NCBI GenBank assembly: GCA_964392965.1
Contig: CAYMSA010000085.1
Coordinates: forward strand, 1 to 6,492
Length of the DNA: 6,492 nt
Reading direction: 5' to 3'
Source: CAYMSA01 sp964392965
GTDB lineage: Bacteria > Actinomycetota > Coriobacteriia > Anaerosomatales > Anaerosomataceae
Part shown: positions 1 to 6,075 of the stretch, one piece after another
Numbering within the stretch: the stretch's first letter is position 1
How the letters are laid out: the number at the start of each line of letters is the position of its first letter
The notes under the pieces: generated by a model
The model's database searches: none
Told to the model about the DNA's origin: nothing
Seen by the model: the letters and a program-made list of their open reading frames with translations, nothing else
Program-made: the position numbers and the translations under genes

Positions 1-121
1 GGGTGCCGTGCGCGGCGTAGTACCGCGTCATCGGCGAGGTGCCGGGGCGGCCGTGATCGGTGGTGACCGAGTCGAGGAGGTAGGTGTAGGACTCCCCCGC
101 ATACCGCACACACATGCTCAT
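1..121 (-). CDS. MobF-family (TrwC/TraA-like) conjugative relaxase, N-terminal fragment
   Basis: Only the first 40 codons are inside the window; the gene runs off the left edge. Read on the minus strand from ATG at 121-119, it starts MSMCVRYAGESYTYLLDSV and continues to a TSPMTRYYAAHGT stretch. Known family: MobF relaxases nick oriT and lead the strand during conjugation. Their N-termini carry a tyrosine-rich stretch (the YY-AK-G pattern in TrwC), and actinobacterial members often have a GxxYxYL motif followed by a YY pair and a GxxPG-like turn. Seen here: Tyr12 and Tyr14 in SYTYLL, and Tyr34-Tyr35 before AAHG. The HUH metal-binding motif and the helicase domain would lie outside the window. 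The start ATG overlaps the TGA of the upstream zinc-ribbon gene (TGATG), implying translational coupling. A second in-frame ATG lies at 115-113. The assignment rests on a short stretch and could be wrong in detail. Confidence 0.72.
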   Translation of the reverse strand, partial: MSMCVRYAGESYTYLLDSVTTDHGRPGTSPMTRYYAAHGT

Positions 122-348
122 CACCGGGACCCACCCCCCGTGTGGCGGGCGCGCCACGCCCGCCGGCGGCACCTGGCCGAGCAGTACAAGGCGTCCCGGC
201 GCATGCCGGCCGGGAGGGGGTGATGGCAGGTTGCGCAACGCCGGACCGTGGTCCGCCAGTGGTGGGCCTGGCAGGTCCGGGAGCAGAAGCGGGCGTCCCG
301 CCGTCGGGGATGGAACACGACTCCGCAGGCCTCGCACACGGCGGCCAC
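121..348 (-). CDS. Small double zinc-ribbon protein coupled to the relaxase gene
   Basis: A 75-residue basic protein with two similar zinc-binding units: C5-x2-C8 with FC22-x3-C26, and C38-x2-C41 with YC56-x3-C60. The second unit reads YCSARCRRRAWRAR and is followed by a Gly/Arg tail. The C-x2-C ... [FY]C-S-x-[RT]-C pattern is common in small actinobacterial proteins of unknown function. DNA binding is plausible because of the Arg-rich segments, but that is inference. The stop overlaps the relaxase start by one base (TGATG), so the two are probably co-transcribed; an accessory role in conjugation such as an oriT-binding partner is possible. The start is uncertain. I chose GTG at 348-346; GTG at 339-337 is the alternative, and neither has a good ribosome binding site. 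The frame stays open upstream, but that part lacks recognisable protein character and enters the insertion sequence. Confidence 0.68.
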   Translation of the reverse strand: MAAVCEACGVVFHPRRRDARFCSRTCQAHHWRTTVRRCATCHHPLPAGMRRDALYCSARCRRRAWRARHTGGGSR

Positions 349-520
349 GCGGCCGCCATTTGCGCGGGGCGTGGCGGCCGCACCCCAGCCCTGGGCCGGC
401 CACTGCCGGCGGCGATGCTCACTGCTACCCACGCTGCAGGGAGGTCCGCGCTTGCGCACACCGCCAACGGATCGCCCCTCACATGCCAGATGAGTAAGGG
501 CTACGTGTTCCACGTCGGGT
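349..520. promoter_or_regulatory. GC-rich spacer with small inverted repeats upstream of the transfer genes
   Basis: No convincing gene is seen here. Two compact inverted repeats lie together: CCCAG-CC-CTGGG at 384-395, and GCCGGC-CACT-GCCGGC at 395-410, whose arms are themselves palindromes. A third, ACGTG-TTC-CACGT, is at 503-515. As the 5' flank of the zinc-ribbon/relaxase pair, this should hold their promoter and might hold operator or oriT elements. That is inferred from position only; no -10 or -35 was identified with confidence. The proposed left end of the IS110 element falls near 520, so the insertion may have separated the transfer genes from part of their upstream region. Confidence 0.35.
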
Positions 521-539
521 CGAGGTGGTGAGAATGGTC

Positions 540-680
540 CTGTCGCCCGGCAACGTCGGTTCACTCTGGTGCCTGGAGCCCGCAGAAGTGTTTGGCGTGG
601 GGGCCCGGGGAGTGTCGGATTGTTGCCGTTGAGCACGTGGGTCTGTGTCCATCTGGTGGGTCCCTCCGGACGACAACCTG
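540..680 (+). ncRNA. Candidate IS110 bridge RNA
   Basis: IS110 recombinases are guided by a structured bridge RNA whose internal loops pair with target and donor DNA. In the noncoding left end, CGGCAAC (548-554) pairs perfectly with GTTGCCG (622-628), and CACTC (562-566) pairs with GAGTG (610-614). Between these stems is a symmetric 7/7 internal loop, GTCGGTT (555-561) facing TCGGATT (615-621). This is the expected shape of a bridge-RNA guide loop. GTTGCCG can alternatively pair with CGACAAC (671-677) with one mismatch, so other folds are possible. The second (donor) loop was not resolved, and the RNA boundaries are guesses. Folding was done by eye. Confidence 0.4.
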
Positions 681-696
681 CAGCACGAGGTTGCGT

Positions 697-704
697 GGAA
701 GGAG
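697..704 (+). promoter_or_regulatory. Ribosome binding site that fixes the transposase start
   Basis: GGAAGGAG lies 6 bases before ATG at 711. It supports that start over the upstream in-frame ATG at 645, which has no comparable site and would add 22 residues unlike the family N-terminus. Confidence 0.8.
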
Positions 705-710
705 ATTCTG

Positions 711-1955
711 ATGGATGTGGTGTTCGACCGTGTCGCAGGTCTGGACATCGGTAAGGCGAGCGTGACGGTGTGCGTGCGCACCCCGGGCAGGAATGGCAAG
801 CGGGACTCCCAGACGCGGACGTTTCGCACCATGACCCGCTCACTGGCCCTGATGGCTGACTGGTTGGAGGAGTGCGGGGTGGAACTCGCCGGGATGGAGT
901 CCACCGCGACGTACTGGAAACCGGTGTTCTACTGCCTGGAGGAACGGATGGAGTGCTGGCTGCTGAACGCCGCGCACATGAAGGCAGTGCCGGGGCGGAA
1001 GACCGACGTGAAGGACGCCGAGTGGATCGCCCAACTGTTGGAGTACGGGCTGGTTCGACCTTCGTTCGTCCCACCACCGCCGATCCGCCGGTTGCGGAAC
1101 ATGACCCGCCACCGGCTTCTGTTGCAGGGTGACCGGACCCGCGACGCCGCCCGGTTGGAGAAGCTACTGGAGGATGCCTCGATCAAGCTCTCCGTGGTCG
1201 CGTCCACCATCACCGGGATCTCCTCCCAGGCGATGCTCGGTGCGCTCGTGGCCGGGGAACGCGACCCGGCGGTGATGGCCGAACTCGCCCAGAGCCGGCT
1301 GCGGCGCAAGATCCCCGAGCTGCGCGAAGCGTTGACCGGACGGTTCGATGACCACCACGCCCTGATCGTGGGACAGCTCCTGACCCGCCTGGAACAGACC
1401 GAGGCCGCGCTGGCCGATCTGGACGCCAAGATCGCCGACGCGATGACCCCCTGGGCGCACGAACTGGACCTGCTACAGACGATCCCCGGGATCGGGTTAC
1501 GGACCGCGCAGGTGTTCATTGCCGAGACCGGTGGGGACATGTCCCGCTTCCCCACCGCCGGCCACCTCGCCGCCTGGGTCGGGGTCTCGCCCGCGATCCA
1601 CGAGTCCGCCGGGAAACGCACCCCCGCTGGGACCCGGCACGGCAACAAGTTCCTCACCTCGATGCTCGTCGAAGCGGCGAACTCCGCCGCCCGCTCTAAG
1701 CACACCTACCTCGCCGCCCAGCACGCCCGGATCGCCTCCCGCCGCGGCCACGGCCGCGCCGCCATGGCCGTGGCCCACTCAATGCTCGTCTCGGCGTACT
1801 ACATGCTGATCCGTGACGAGCCCTACCACGACCTTGGCCCGACCTGGCTCGACGACCGCGCCCGCACCCAGGCCGCCACCCGCCGGCTCGTCACCCAACT
1901 CGAACGACTCGGCCACACCGTCATCCTCGACCCCGAAGCACCACCCGCCGCCTGA
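711..1955 (+). CDS. IS110-family transposase (bridge-RNA-guided DEDD recombinase)
   Basis: A 414-residue protein, full length for the family. The N-terminal RuvC-like DEDD domain (DEDD_Tnp_IS110) shows Asp12 in GLDIGK, Glu63 in GMESTATYWKP, and Asp99 and Asp102 in GRKTDVKDAEW. A helical, charged middle section (about 130-250) follows. The C-terminal Transposase_20 domain starts around TIPGIG (residues 257-262) and continues to SPAIHESAGKRTPAGTRHGN (293-312). Ser299 of ESAGK is in the position expected for the nucleophilic serine of this family. The protein acts on DNA together with the RNA from its own left end, and catalyses excision as a circle and reinsertion. There is no frameshift or missing catalytic acid, so the element could still be active. 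The start at 711 is chosen for the GGAAGGAG site just upstream. Very high GC at third positions sets it apart from the CHAT gene downstream. Confidence 0.95.
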   Translation: MDVVFDRVAGLDIGKASVTVCVRTPGRNGKRDSQTRTFRTMTRSLALMADWLEECGVELAGMESTATYWKPVFYCLEERMECWLLNAAHMKAVPGRKTDVKDAEWIAQLLEYGLVRPSFVPPPPIRRLRNMTRHRLLLQGDRTRDAARLEKLLEDASIKLSVVASTITGISSQAMLGALVAGERDPAVMAELAQSRLRRKIPELREALTGRFDDHHALIVGQLLTRLEQTEAALADLDAKIADAMTPWAHELDLLQTIPGIGLRTAQVFIAETGGDMSRFPTAGHLAAWVGVSPAIHESAGKRTPAGTRHGNKFLTSMLVEAANSAARSKHTYLAAQHARIASRRGHGRAAMAVAHSMLVSAYYMLIRDEPYHDLGPTWLDDRARTQAATRRLVTQLERLGHTVILDPEAPPAA

Positions 1956-1980
1956 CCGTCACCCCACATCGCGACTCCTA

Positions 1981-1997
1981 TCCGGGCTCCGCCCGGA
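1981..1997 (+). repeat. Perfect hairpin in the IS right end
   Basis: TCCGGGC-TCC-GCCCGGA forms a 7-bp stem with a 3-base loop, 25 bases after the transposase stop. No T-run follows, so it is not a classical intrinsic terminator. It could slow readthrough from the transposase into the downstream operon, or be a structural part of the right end. Confidence 0.45.
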
Positions 1998-2041
1998 CGC
2001 TGTCGCGCGCCCGCTTACCTTCATTCACGGGTCAGTGGGCG

Positions 2042-2072
2042 TGATCCGATGCGCGGCGTTTCTGATCGGATC
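2042..2072. promoter_or_regulatory. Paired near-identical sites, probable operator of the EACC1/CHAT operon
   Basis: TGATCCGAT (2042-2050) and TGATCGGAT (2063-2071) are direct repeats with one difference, starting exactly 21 bp apart, i.e. two helical turns. The same bases also form a perfect inverted repeat, GATCCGAT (2043-2050) and ATCGGATC (2065-2072). The second copy lies where the -35 region of the promoter below would be. The arrangement fits a dimeric or cooperative DNA-binding regulator; none is encoded in the window. The first copy sits right at the proposed IS right end, so the insertion may have removed regulatory DNA further upstream. Confidence 0.45.
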
Positions 2073-2083
2073 TGAGGTCCATG

Positions 2084-2096
2084 TAGGTTGACCACG
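2084..2096 (+). promoter_or_regulatory. Probable leaderless promoter of the EACC1/CHAT operon
   Basis: TAGGTT (2084-2089) matches the actinobacterial -10 pattern TAnnnT and ends 6 bases before GTG at 2096. Transcription would then begin at or next to the start codon. No Shine-Dalgarno-like sequence precedes this GTG, as expected for a leaderless mRNA. No good -35 hexamer is seen at 17-18 bp spacing, which would suit a regulated promoter. Confidence 0.5.
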
Positions 2097-2569
2097 TGAC
2101 CGAAGCGTGGAAGTCCGGGACTCGAGTCATCTGGCCGACCAAGCAGCCTGCGGCCGTGACTGTGGTGCTTGATGACGTGGCTGAGGCAACAGATCTACTT
2201 GCCGAGTCGCGAGACGGACTCGAAATGTCGGGCGTTGAGCTTCGCGCAAGCTTCGTCGGACCATCTCGCGGCGCCGCTGACATTCTGCCGGACATCCTCA
2301 TCGTCGCCGAGCCGATCGCGCTCGGAGTTGTCGGCTCTGGAGTTTGGTTTGCGGTCCAGACCATCATCGAGCGCATCGCCCGTCGTCGCCGTGCCAAGAA
2401 CCCCGCGCTAGCGACCGCCCTGCAGACCATCACCGTCATAATCCCCACAGCGCAGGGTCCCGCGATGATCGAGCGAGTTTCCTTGGGGCCGCATGATCTC
2501 GACGGCCAGCGAGACACCTTTGAGCGGATCGCTCAGTCGATGATCAAGTCTTCGGGCGGGCATCAATAG
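2096..2569 (+). CDS. Small EACC1-like partner protein of a CHAT protease
   Basis: A 157-residue protein. Residues 1-45 contain a strand-like VTVVLDD and an acidic helix. Residues 46-57 (SGVELRASFVGP) look like a beta strand followed by a Gly/Pro turn. Residues 63-91 (ILPDILIVAEP then IALGVVGSGVWFAVQTII) form a long hydrophobic, Gly-containing helix followed by ERIARRRRAK. A strand TITVIIP (111-117) and a final amphipathic helix with D-x-D-x-Q-R-D-T-F (135-142) complete it. This order (strand, proline-rich turn, hydrophobic helix, basic patch, strand, C-terminal helix) resembles the effector-associated constant component EACC1 family, whose genes sit beside caspase, CHAT or trypsin-like effectors. 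The match is from memory of the family pattern, not a search. Residues 74-91 could alternatively be one membrane span with its basic end in the cytoplasm. The GTG start follows a leaderless-type promoter, and the stop abuts the CHAT gene, so the pair should work together. The role (adaptor, inhibitor or substrate) is unknown. Confidence 0.72.
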   Translation: MTEAWKSGTRVIWPTKQPAAVTVVLDDVAEATDLLAESRDGLEMSGVELRASFVGPSRGAADILPDILIVAEPIALGVVGSGVWFAVQTIIERIARRRRAKNPALATALQTITVIIPTAQGPAMIERVSLGPHDLDGQRDTFERIAQSMIKSSGGHQ

Positions 2570-5500
2570 ATGGGCAGCCAGCCGGAAGCAGGGTCCGTCC
2601 GGCTCGAGCACGGCGCATGGCCTCTGAGCCTTCCCCGTGTTATGGCAACCGACACTGTCACCTGCAACCGCTGTCACTCGCAGCATCAGGTCGAGATTCT
2701 CGCCGCAGCCGATTGGTGGGATCACCAAGCCCTCGACACTCAACGTGATCACTCGCAGGGCATCCCGTGCCCGGACTGTGGACAGAGGGTCGATCTGCCG
2801 GTCCCCCTGATCCAGCACCGCGACCTCGACGCGGTCGAACTACTGGTTGCGCTGCCGACAACCACGACGGCCGAACGGGACACAGCTTGGATTCGGCAGA
2901 TCGTCGCACTCCTCAGCTCCTACATAAGCTCGCCGAGTGTCGTGACCGTTCGCGCGTCATGGTGGGGTGCGCTGTCGCGTGTGGCACTCGGGCCGATGCT
3001 GACAGGACTCATCCCGGTTCCGGACCTGCCGGAGAGCCGAGAAGAAGTCCAGGCGTTTCTGGCAGCCACGCGCACTGCCCTCGAATTGCCGGACGTTCTC
3101 GGCGCCCTCAGCGACTTCGTCTCCGCCGCGACAATCGAACAGGCGCGGACGGTGTTCGAGAACCAGGGCGCTCTCGCCGACCTGAGGTGGCAATCGACTG
3201 TAGAGGCAGCTAGCCGACGTCTGCTTGCGGTGCAAGACAGCGATGAGCAGAGGCAGGTCGTCGCTCAACGCCTCTCTCACTTGCGTCAGATGAGAGTGAA
3301 CCTGGAACCCGACAGAAGTGGACAGTCGCTGACGCAGGCAGCACAGGCGGCAGTGGACGCCGCACTCACTCTTCCGATCGACCATTCAGACCGGGTCTCC
3401 CTCCTCCAGGAAGCAGTCGACGCTCTTCGCATCGACGGCCATAGCCGCATGCTGGGCGCAGCCATGACTAGCCTGCTCGCGAGCAAGATGGCGGCGCCCC
3501 AACGATCGTTGCCGCAGTGGAACCACCTGTTTGAGTTGGCCGAGGACGCAATCGCCACCTGCCGACAAGCGTTCGGAGACGAGCACGAGGCGACTATCTC
3601 GAACGTCCTCAACCTGCTGTTGTTGCGCGCAGAACACCCCGCAGCGACAGCCGAAGACATTGGGATGGTGTGTCAGCAGTACGAATTGATGGCACGCTCT
3701 GAGGCCGTCCGGCGCACCGGACTTCTGGTCGCCGTGCTCAACAACCTTGCCTCCGCGCTCGACATGCGAAATGACTTGAGCCGTGGGGAGCGGCTAGAAC
3801 AGACACTGACTCTTTTCGAGAGTGTCGCCCATATCACGGAACTTACCGACCCCAATGACACTCGTACCCGAATCCTTGCGTTGGCGAACCAGGCCGCCGT
3901 CCTGCGACAGCGTCTCGTGGGTTCCAGGCTACGCAATCTCGAACGCGGATGGCTCCTTCTCGCCCAGGCGGAGGAACTCGCTCGAGAAGAGAGAACGCTT
4001 CATCCCCCGGAACGAGTTCAGCTACTCGCCAGCAAATTGAATCTCGCGTACTCGATGTATCAAGTCGCGCATCGTCCCGAGCAGTCCGAGCGAGTGCTGG
4101 AGGCGCTGCGCGAGGCTGTCAAGGCGCTCGCTATCTTGGATGAGGACAACGCGATCGGGATAACGACCCTGATCAACGCAGGTAGCGTCCTCGTAGATCT
4201 CTATGTCGAGTCGACCCGCGCCGGTAGACCGCAGCCCTTATTGCTCGAGGAGGCAGAAGGTGTGCTCACTTCGGCTGCAGACAGGTGTCTGCGACTGTTC
4301 CCGCCAGGACAGCGCACGAGACTCACAGCGCAACTAAACCTAGCCGCGGTCTTCGGCGCCCCCGTCGGTAGTGGAGTCAAGGATGCCGCGAGGGCAGCTG
4401 ACCTGTACAGGCAGGTAGCTGCAGAGGCTCGGCTTCACTCCCTGGATCACGTCGCCACCGCCATGACCAACCTGGGTACCCTCTCCGTCGGGCAAGGACT
4501 TTGGGAGGACGCCGCCGCCGCCTACGCCGCCGCTCGACATGCTCGGACCCAACTTGTTCGTCAAACCAAGAGCAGGCATACCCGCCTCGGCGAGGTGATT
4601 GCCTCAGGGGATCTCGCTGCCCGGGAAGCCCTTGCCCATGTGCGCCTGAACAGACTCGACGATGCTGTCTTTGCCCTTGAGGAAAGCCGAGCTACTTTGC
4701 TCCGGCATCGCCTCAAGATCGAGTCTCAATTCGATGCACCTACCCGGCCTGGCAGAGTGATCGTCCACTTGGCGTCGTGCACGCTCGGAACGATCGCGCT
4801 CGTTCACCCGCATGGCAGACCGAGGACCGCAGCATACGGATCGCAACCGTCAACGGCTATCCGCTCGACCCTCGCCTCACTACTCAACGCTCATACCCGC
4901 GTCGAGCGGATCTTCGCATTTGAGCACGTCGCCTCGCGGCTTCGTGACTTGATCGATGCGGTTACGTCGCTCATTCCCGACGACACAACCGAGATCTGCC
5001 TCGTGGCATGCGGACCCCTGGCCGGGGCTCCATTGCATGCTCTTCCGAACAGCGATGGGCTCACGTGGCTTGATCGGTGGCAAGTCAGGTACTGGCCTTC
5101 GGCGAGTGTCGCCTCCCACATCCCCGAGCCCGACGTCTCCAGGATTCAACGCGTCCTCGCAGTGTCATCCCTTCGCGATGACCTGCCGTTGGCCCAAGCG
5201 GAAGCCGACGCACTTGCGGCTTGGCGCCCGAACGTGTCTTGGCCACCGGAGGCCTGGTCCATCGCCGCGTGGCTTCGTGGACGCCTGCCGCACGTTCAGT
5301 TGGCCCATTTCGCGTGCCACGCGAGAGCTGACCTAGTCAATCCGACTGGGTCGCGCTTCGAAGTGTCACCAGACGAGTCGGTCACGGTCGACCAGCTACT
5401 CGAAGGGCCTGAACTCGAGGAACTCCAGCTGGTCATCGCATCGGCCTGCCAATCCGGCGCCCCTGCTGCAGACGCCCCCGACGAGTTGCTCGGGATCGCC

Positions 5501-5830
5501 TATGGACTCGTTCATGCGGGCGCACGAGGTGCCATCACGAGCCTGTGGGAGCTCAACGACCTGCCTGCGGCACTACTAATCGCGCGCCTGTACCACGAGC
5601 TAGCGCAAGATGTGCACCCCGCTGCCGCCCTACGCGCCGCCCAGCAGTGGCTCGCCCGAGTCAGCAACGCCGACTTGGTGCGGCTGTGTCAAGAAGCTAC
5701 GGGGGAGGACTCCTGGCTGCCTTCCGCCATCGCCGATAGCCTTCGCGAGAACGTCCGTGCCGCTGCTGCGGATGATCTGCCGTTCAGCCATGGATCCGAC
5801 TGGGGAACATTCACGTACCTCGGCACGTGA
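2570..5830 (+). CDS. CpXC zinc ribbon-TPR-CHAT caspase-like protease
   Basis: A 1086-residue protein, probably cytoplasmic. Residues 28-100 hold a zinc ribbon with C32-x2-C35 and C67-P-x-C70, followed by VDLPVPLIQHRDLDAVELLV, which resembles the CpXC domain. Residues of about 110-720 are almost wholly helical. TPR-like units are clearest at 632-665 (MTNLGTLSVGQGLWEDAAAA) and 690-720 (LNRLDDAVFALEESRATLL). From about 725 (GRVIVHLASCTLGTIALV) to the end is a CHAT domain, a clan CD cysteine protease. It has His917 in HFACHA, Cys960 in SACQSG and the usual C-terminal W-x2-F-x-Y-x-G. Both catalytic residues are present, so it should be active. TPR-CHAT proteins are known conflict effectors, as in the CRISPR craspase and bacterial gasdermin operons; neither partner is here. 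ATG directly follows the TAG of the EACC1-like gene (TAGATG) and lacks a clear ribosome site, suggesting coupled translation. Met25 at 2642 is a possible alternative start that keeps the zinc ribbon. Codon use is less GC-biased than in the transposase or HD gene, hinting at separate ancestry. Target and trigger are unknown. Confidence 0.93.
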   Translation: MGSQPEAGSVRLEHGAWPLSLPRVMATDTVTCNRCHSQHQVEILAAADWWDHQALDTQRDHSQGIPCPDCGQRVDLPVPLIQHRDLDAVELLVALPTTTTAERDTAWIRQIVALLSSYISSPSVVTVRASWWGALSRVALGPMLTGLIPVPDLPESREEVQAFLAATRTALELPDVLGALSDFVSAATIEQARTVFENQGALADLRWQSTVEAASRRLLAVQDSDEQRQVVAQRLSHLRQMRVNLEPDRSGQSLTQAAQAAVDAALTLPIDHSDRVSLLQEAVDALRIDGHSRMLGAAMTSLLASKMAAPQRSLPQWNHLFELAEDAIATCRQAFGDEHEATISNVLNLLLLRAEHPAATAEDIGMVCQQYELMARSEAVRRTGLLVAVLNNLASALDMRNDLSRGERLEQTLTLFESVAHITELTDPNDTRTRILALANQAAVLRQRLVGSRLRNLERGWLLLAQAEELAREERTLHPPERVQLLASKLNLAYSMYQVAHRPEQSERVLEALREAVKALAILDEDNAIGITTLINAGSVLVDLYVESTRAGRPQPLLLEEAEGVLTSAADRCLRLFPPGQRTRLTAQLNLAAVFGAPVGSGVKDAARAADLYRQVAAEARLHSLDHVATAMTNLGTLSVGQGLWEDAAAAYAAARHARTQLVRQTKSRHTRLGEVIASGDLAAREALAHVRLNRLDDAVFALEESRATLLRHRLKIESQFDAPTRPGRVIVHLASCTLGTIALVHPHGRPRTAAYGSQPSTAIRSTLASLLNAHTRVERIFAFEHVASRLRDLIDAVTSLIPDDTTEICLVACGPLAGAPLHALPNSDGLTWLDRWQVRYWPSASVASHIPEPDVSRIQRVLAVSSLRDDLPLAQAEADALAAWRPNVSWPPEAWSIAAWLRGRLPHVQLAHFACHARADLVNPTGSRFEVSPDESVTVDQLLEGPELEELQLVIASACQSGAPAADAPDELLGIAYGLVHAGARGAITSLWELNDLPAALLIARLYHELAQDVHPAAALRAAQQWLARVSNADLVRLCQEATGEDSWLPSAIADSLRENVRAAAADDLPFSHGSDWGTFTYLGT

Positions 5831-6075
5831 CGGTTGGTGAACCTCGGCGGCGTCTGCCGCGCGATCGGCGTGCCGGCGCGCTGCTGACCCACTCCACTCC
5901 CGGAGGCCAGAGGATTCAGACGTCAACTTCACCCTGCATTGTGAAGAGCCACCAAGGCTCCTCAACGCTCAGGACGGCCGAGCTCACCCACTCGCGATTG
6001 CGGAGAGTCCCCAAGTCGTCCTCCGCGCCCGCCCCAGTTGAGCTCGTCGCGATATCTGGTAACCAGGTGAGGACG
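5831..6075. other. Intergenic stretch, possible gene remnant
   Basis: No plus-strand gene is convincing here. A weak hairpin, GCGGC-GTCT-GCCGC (5847-5860), lies shortly after the CHAT stop without a T-run. On the minus strand, a frame ending in TGA at 5918-5916 has a protein-like tail (REWVSSAVLSVEEPWWLFTM and on to GEVDV). It has no credible start once it meets the HD gene, so it may be the decayed end of an older gene. The plus-strand frame of the HD gene is also open back to GTG 5827, but its codons there look unlike coding sequence. Confidence 0.3.

Larger units (their letters stand above)
521..2042 (+). mobile_element. IS110-family insertion sequence, apparently intact (ends approximate)
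   Basis: The element is defined by an intact IS110-type transposase with a long noncoding left flank and a short right flank. This is the layout of the IS110 group, where the bridge RNA lies upstream of the gene (the IS1111 group has it downstream). The family lacks clear terminal inverted repeats, so the ends cannot be read directly. The proposed ends come from matches between a predicted guide loop and the flanks: GTCGGGT at 514-520 on the left and GATCCGA at 2043-2049 on the right. Both flanks carry GT at the junction (519-520 and 2041-2042), which could be the duplicated core dinucleotide. The resulting length of about 1.5 kb suits the family. Presence of the IS is secure; the exact ends are a hypothesis. 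Confidence 0.7.

Noticed and set aside
645..710. Earlier ATG for the transposase
   Set aside because: No ribosome binding site, and the extra residues are unlike the family; ATG 711 has GGAAGGAG at ideal spacing.
349..1077. Long upstream extension of the minus-strand zinc-ribbon frame (open back to 1077)
   Set aside because: It is antisense to the transposase and IS left end and Ser/Pro/Arg-rich; only the last 75 codons show conserved motifs.
929..1705. 258-codon minus-strand frame opposite the transposase
   Set aside because: Shadow of the well-supported transposase frame; Ser/Arg-rich and without motifs.
2032..2517. 161-codon minus-strand frame opposite the EACC1-like gene
   Set aside because: Low-complexity Ser/Arg/Thr composition; the plus strand has the sensible protein, promoter and junction with the CHAT gene.
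2570..5830. Craspase (type III-E CRISPR) or gasdermin operon
   Set aside because: No CRISPR repeats, no gRAMP/Cas7-11 gene and no gasdermin-like protein in the window; the protein is only related through its TPR-CHAT plan.
5847..5860. GCGGC-GTCT-GCCGC as terminator of the CHAT operon
   Set aside because: Only a 5-bp stem and no T-run follows; expected by chance in DNA this GC-rich.
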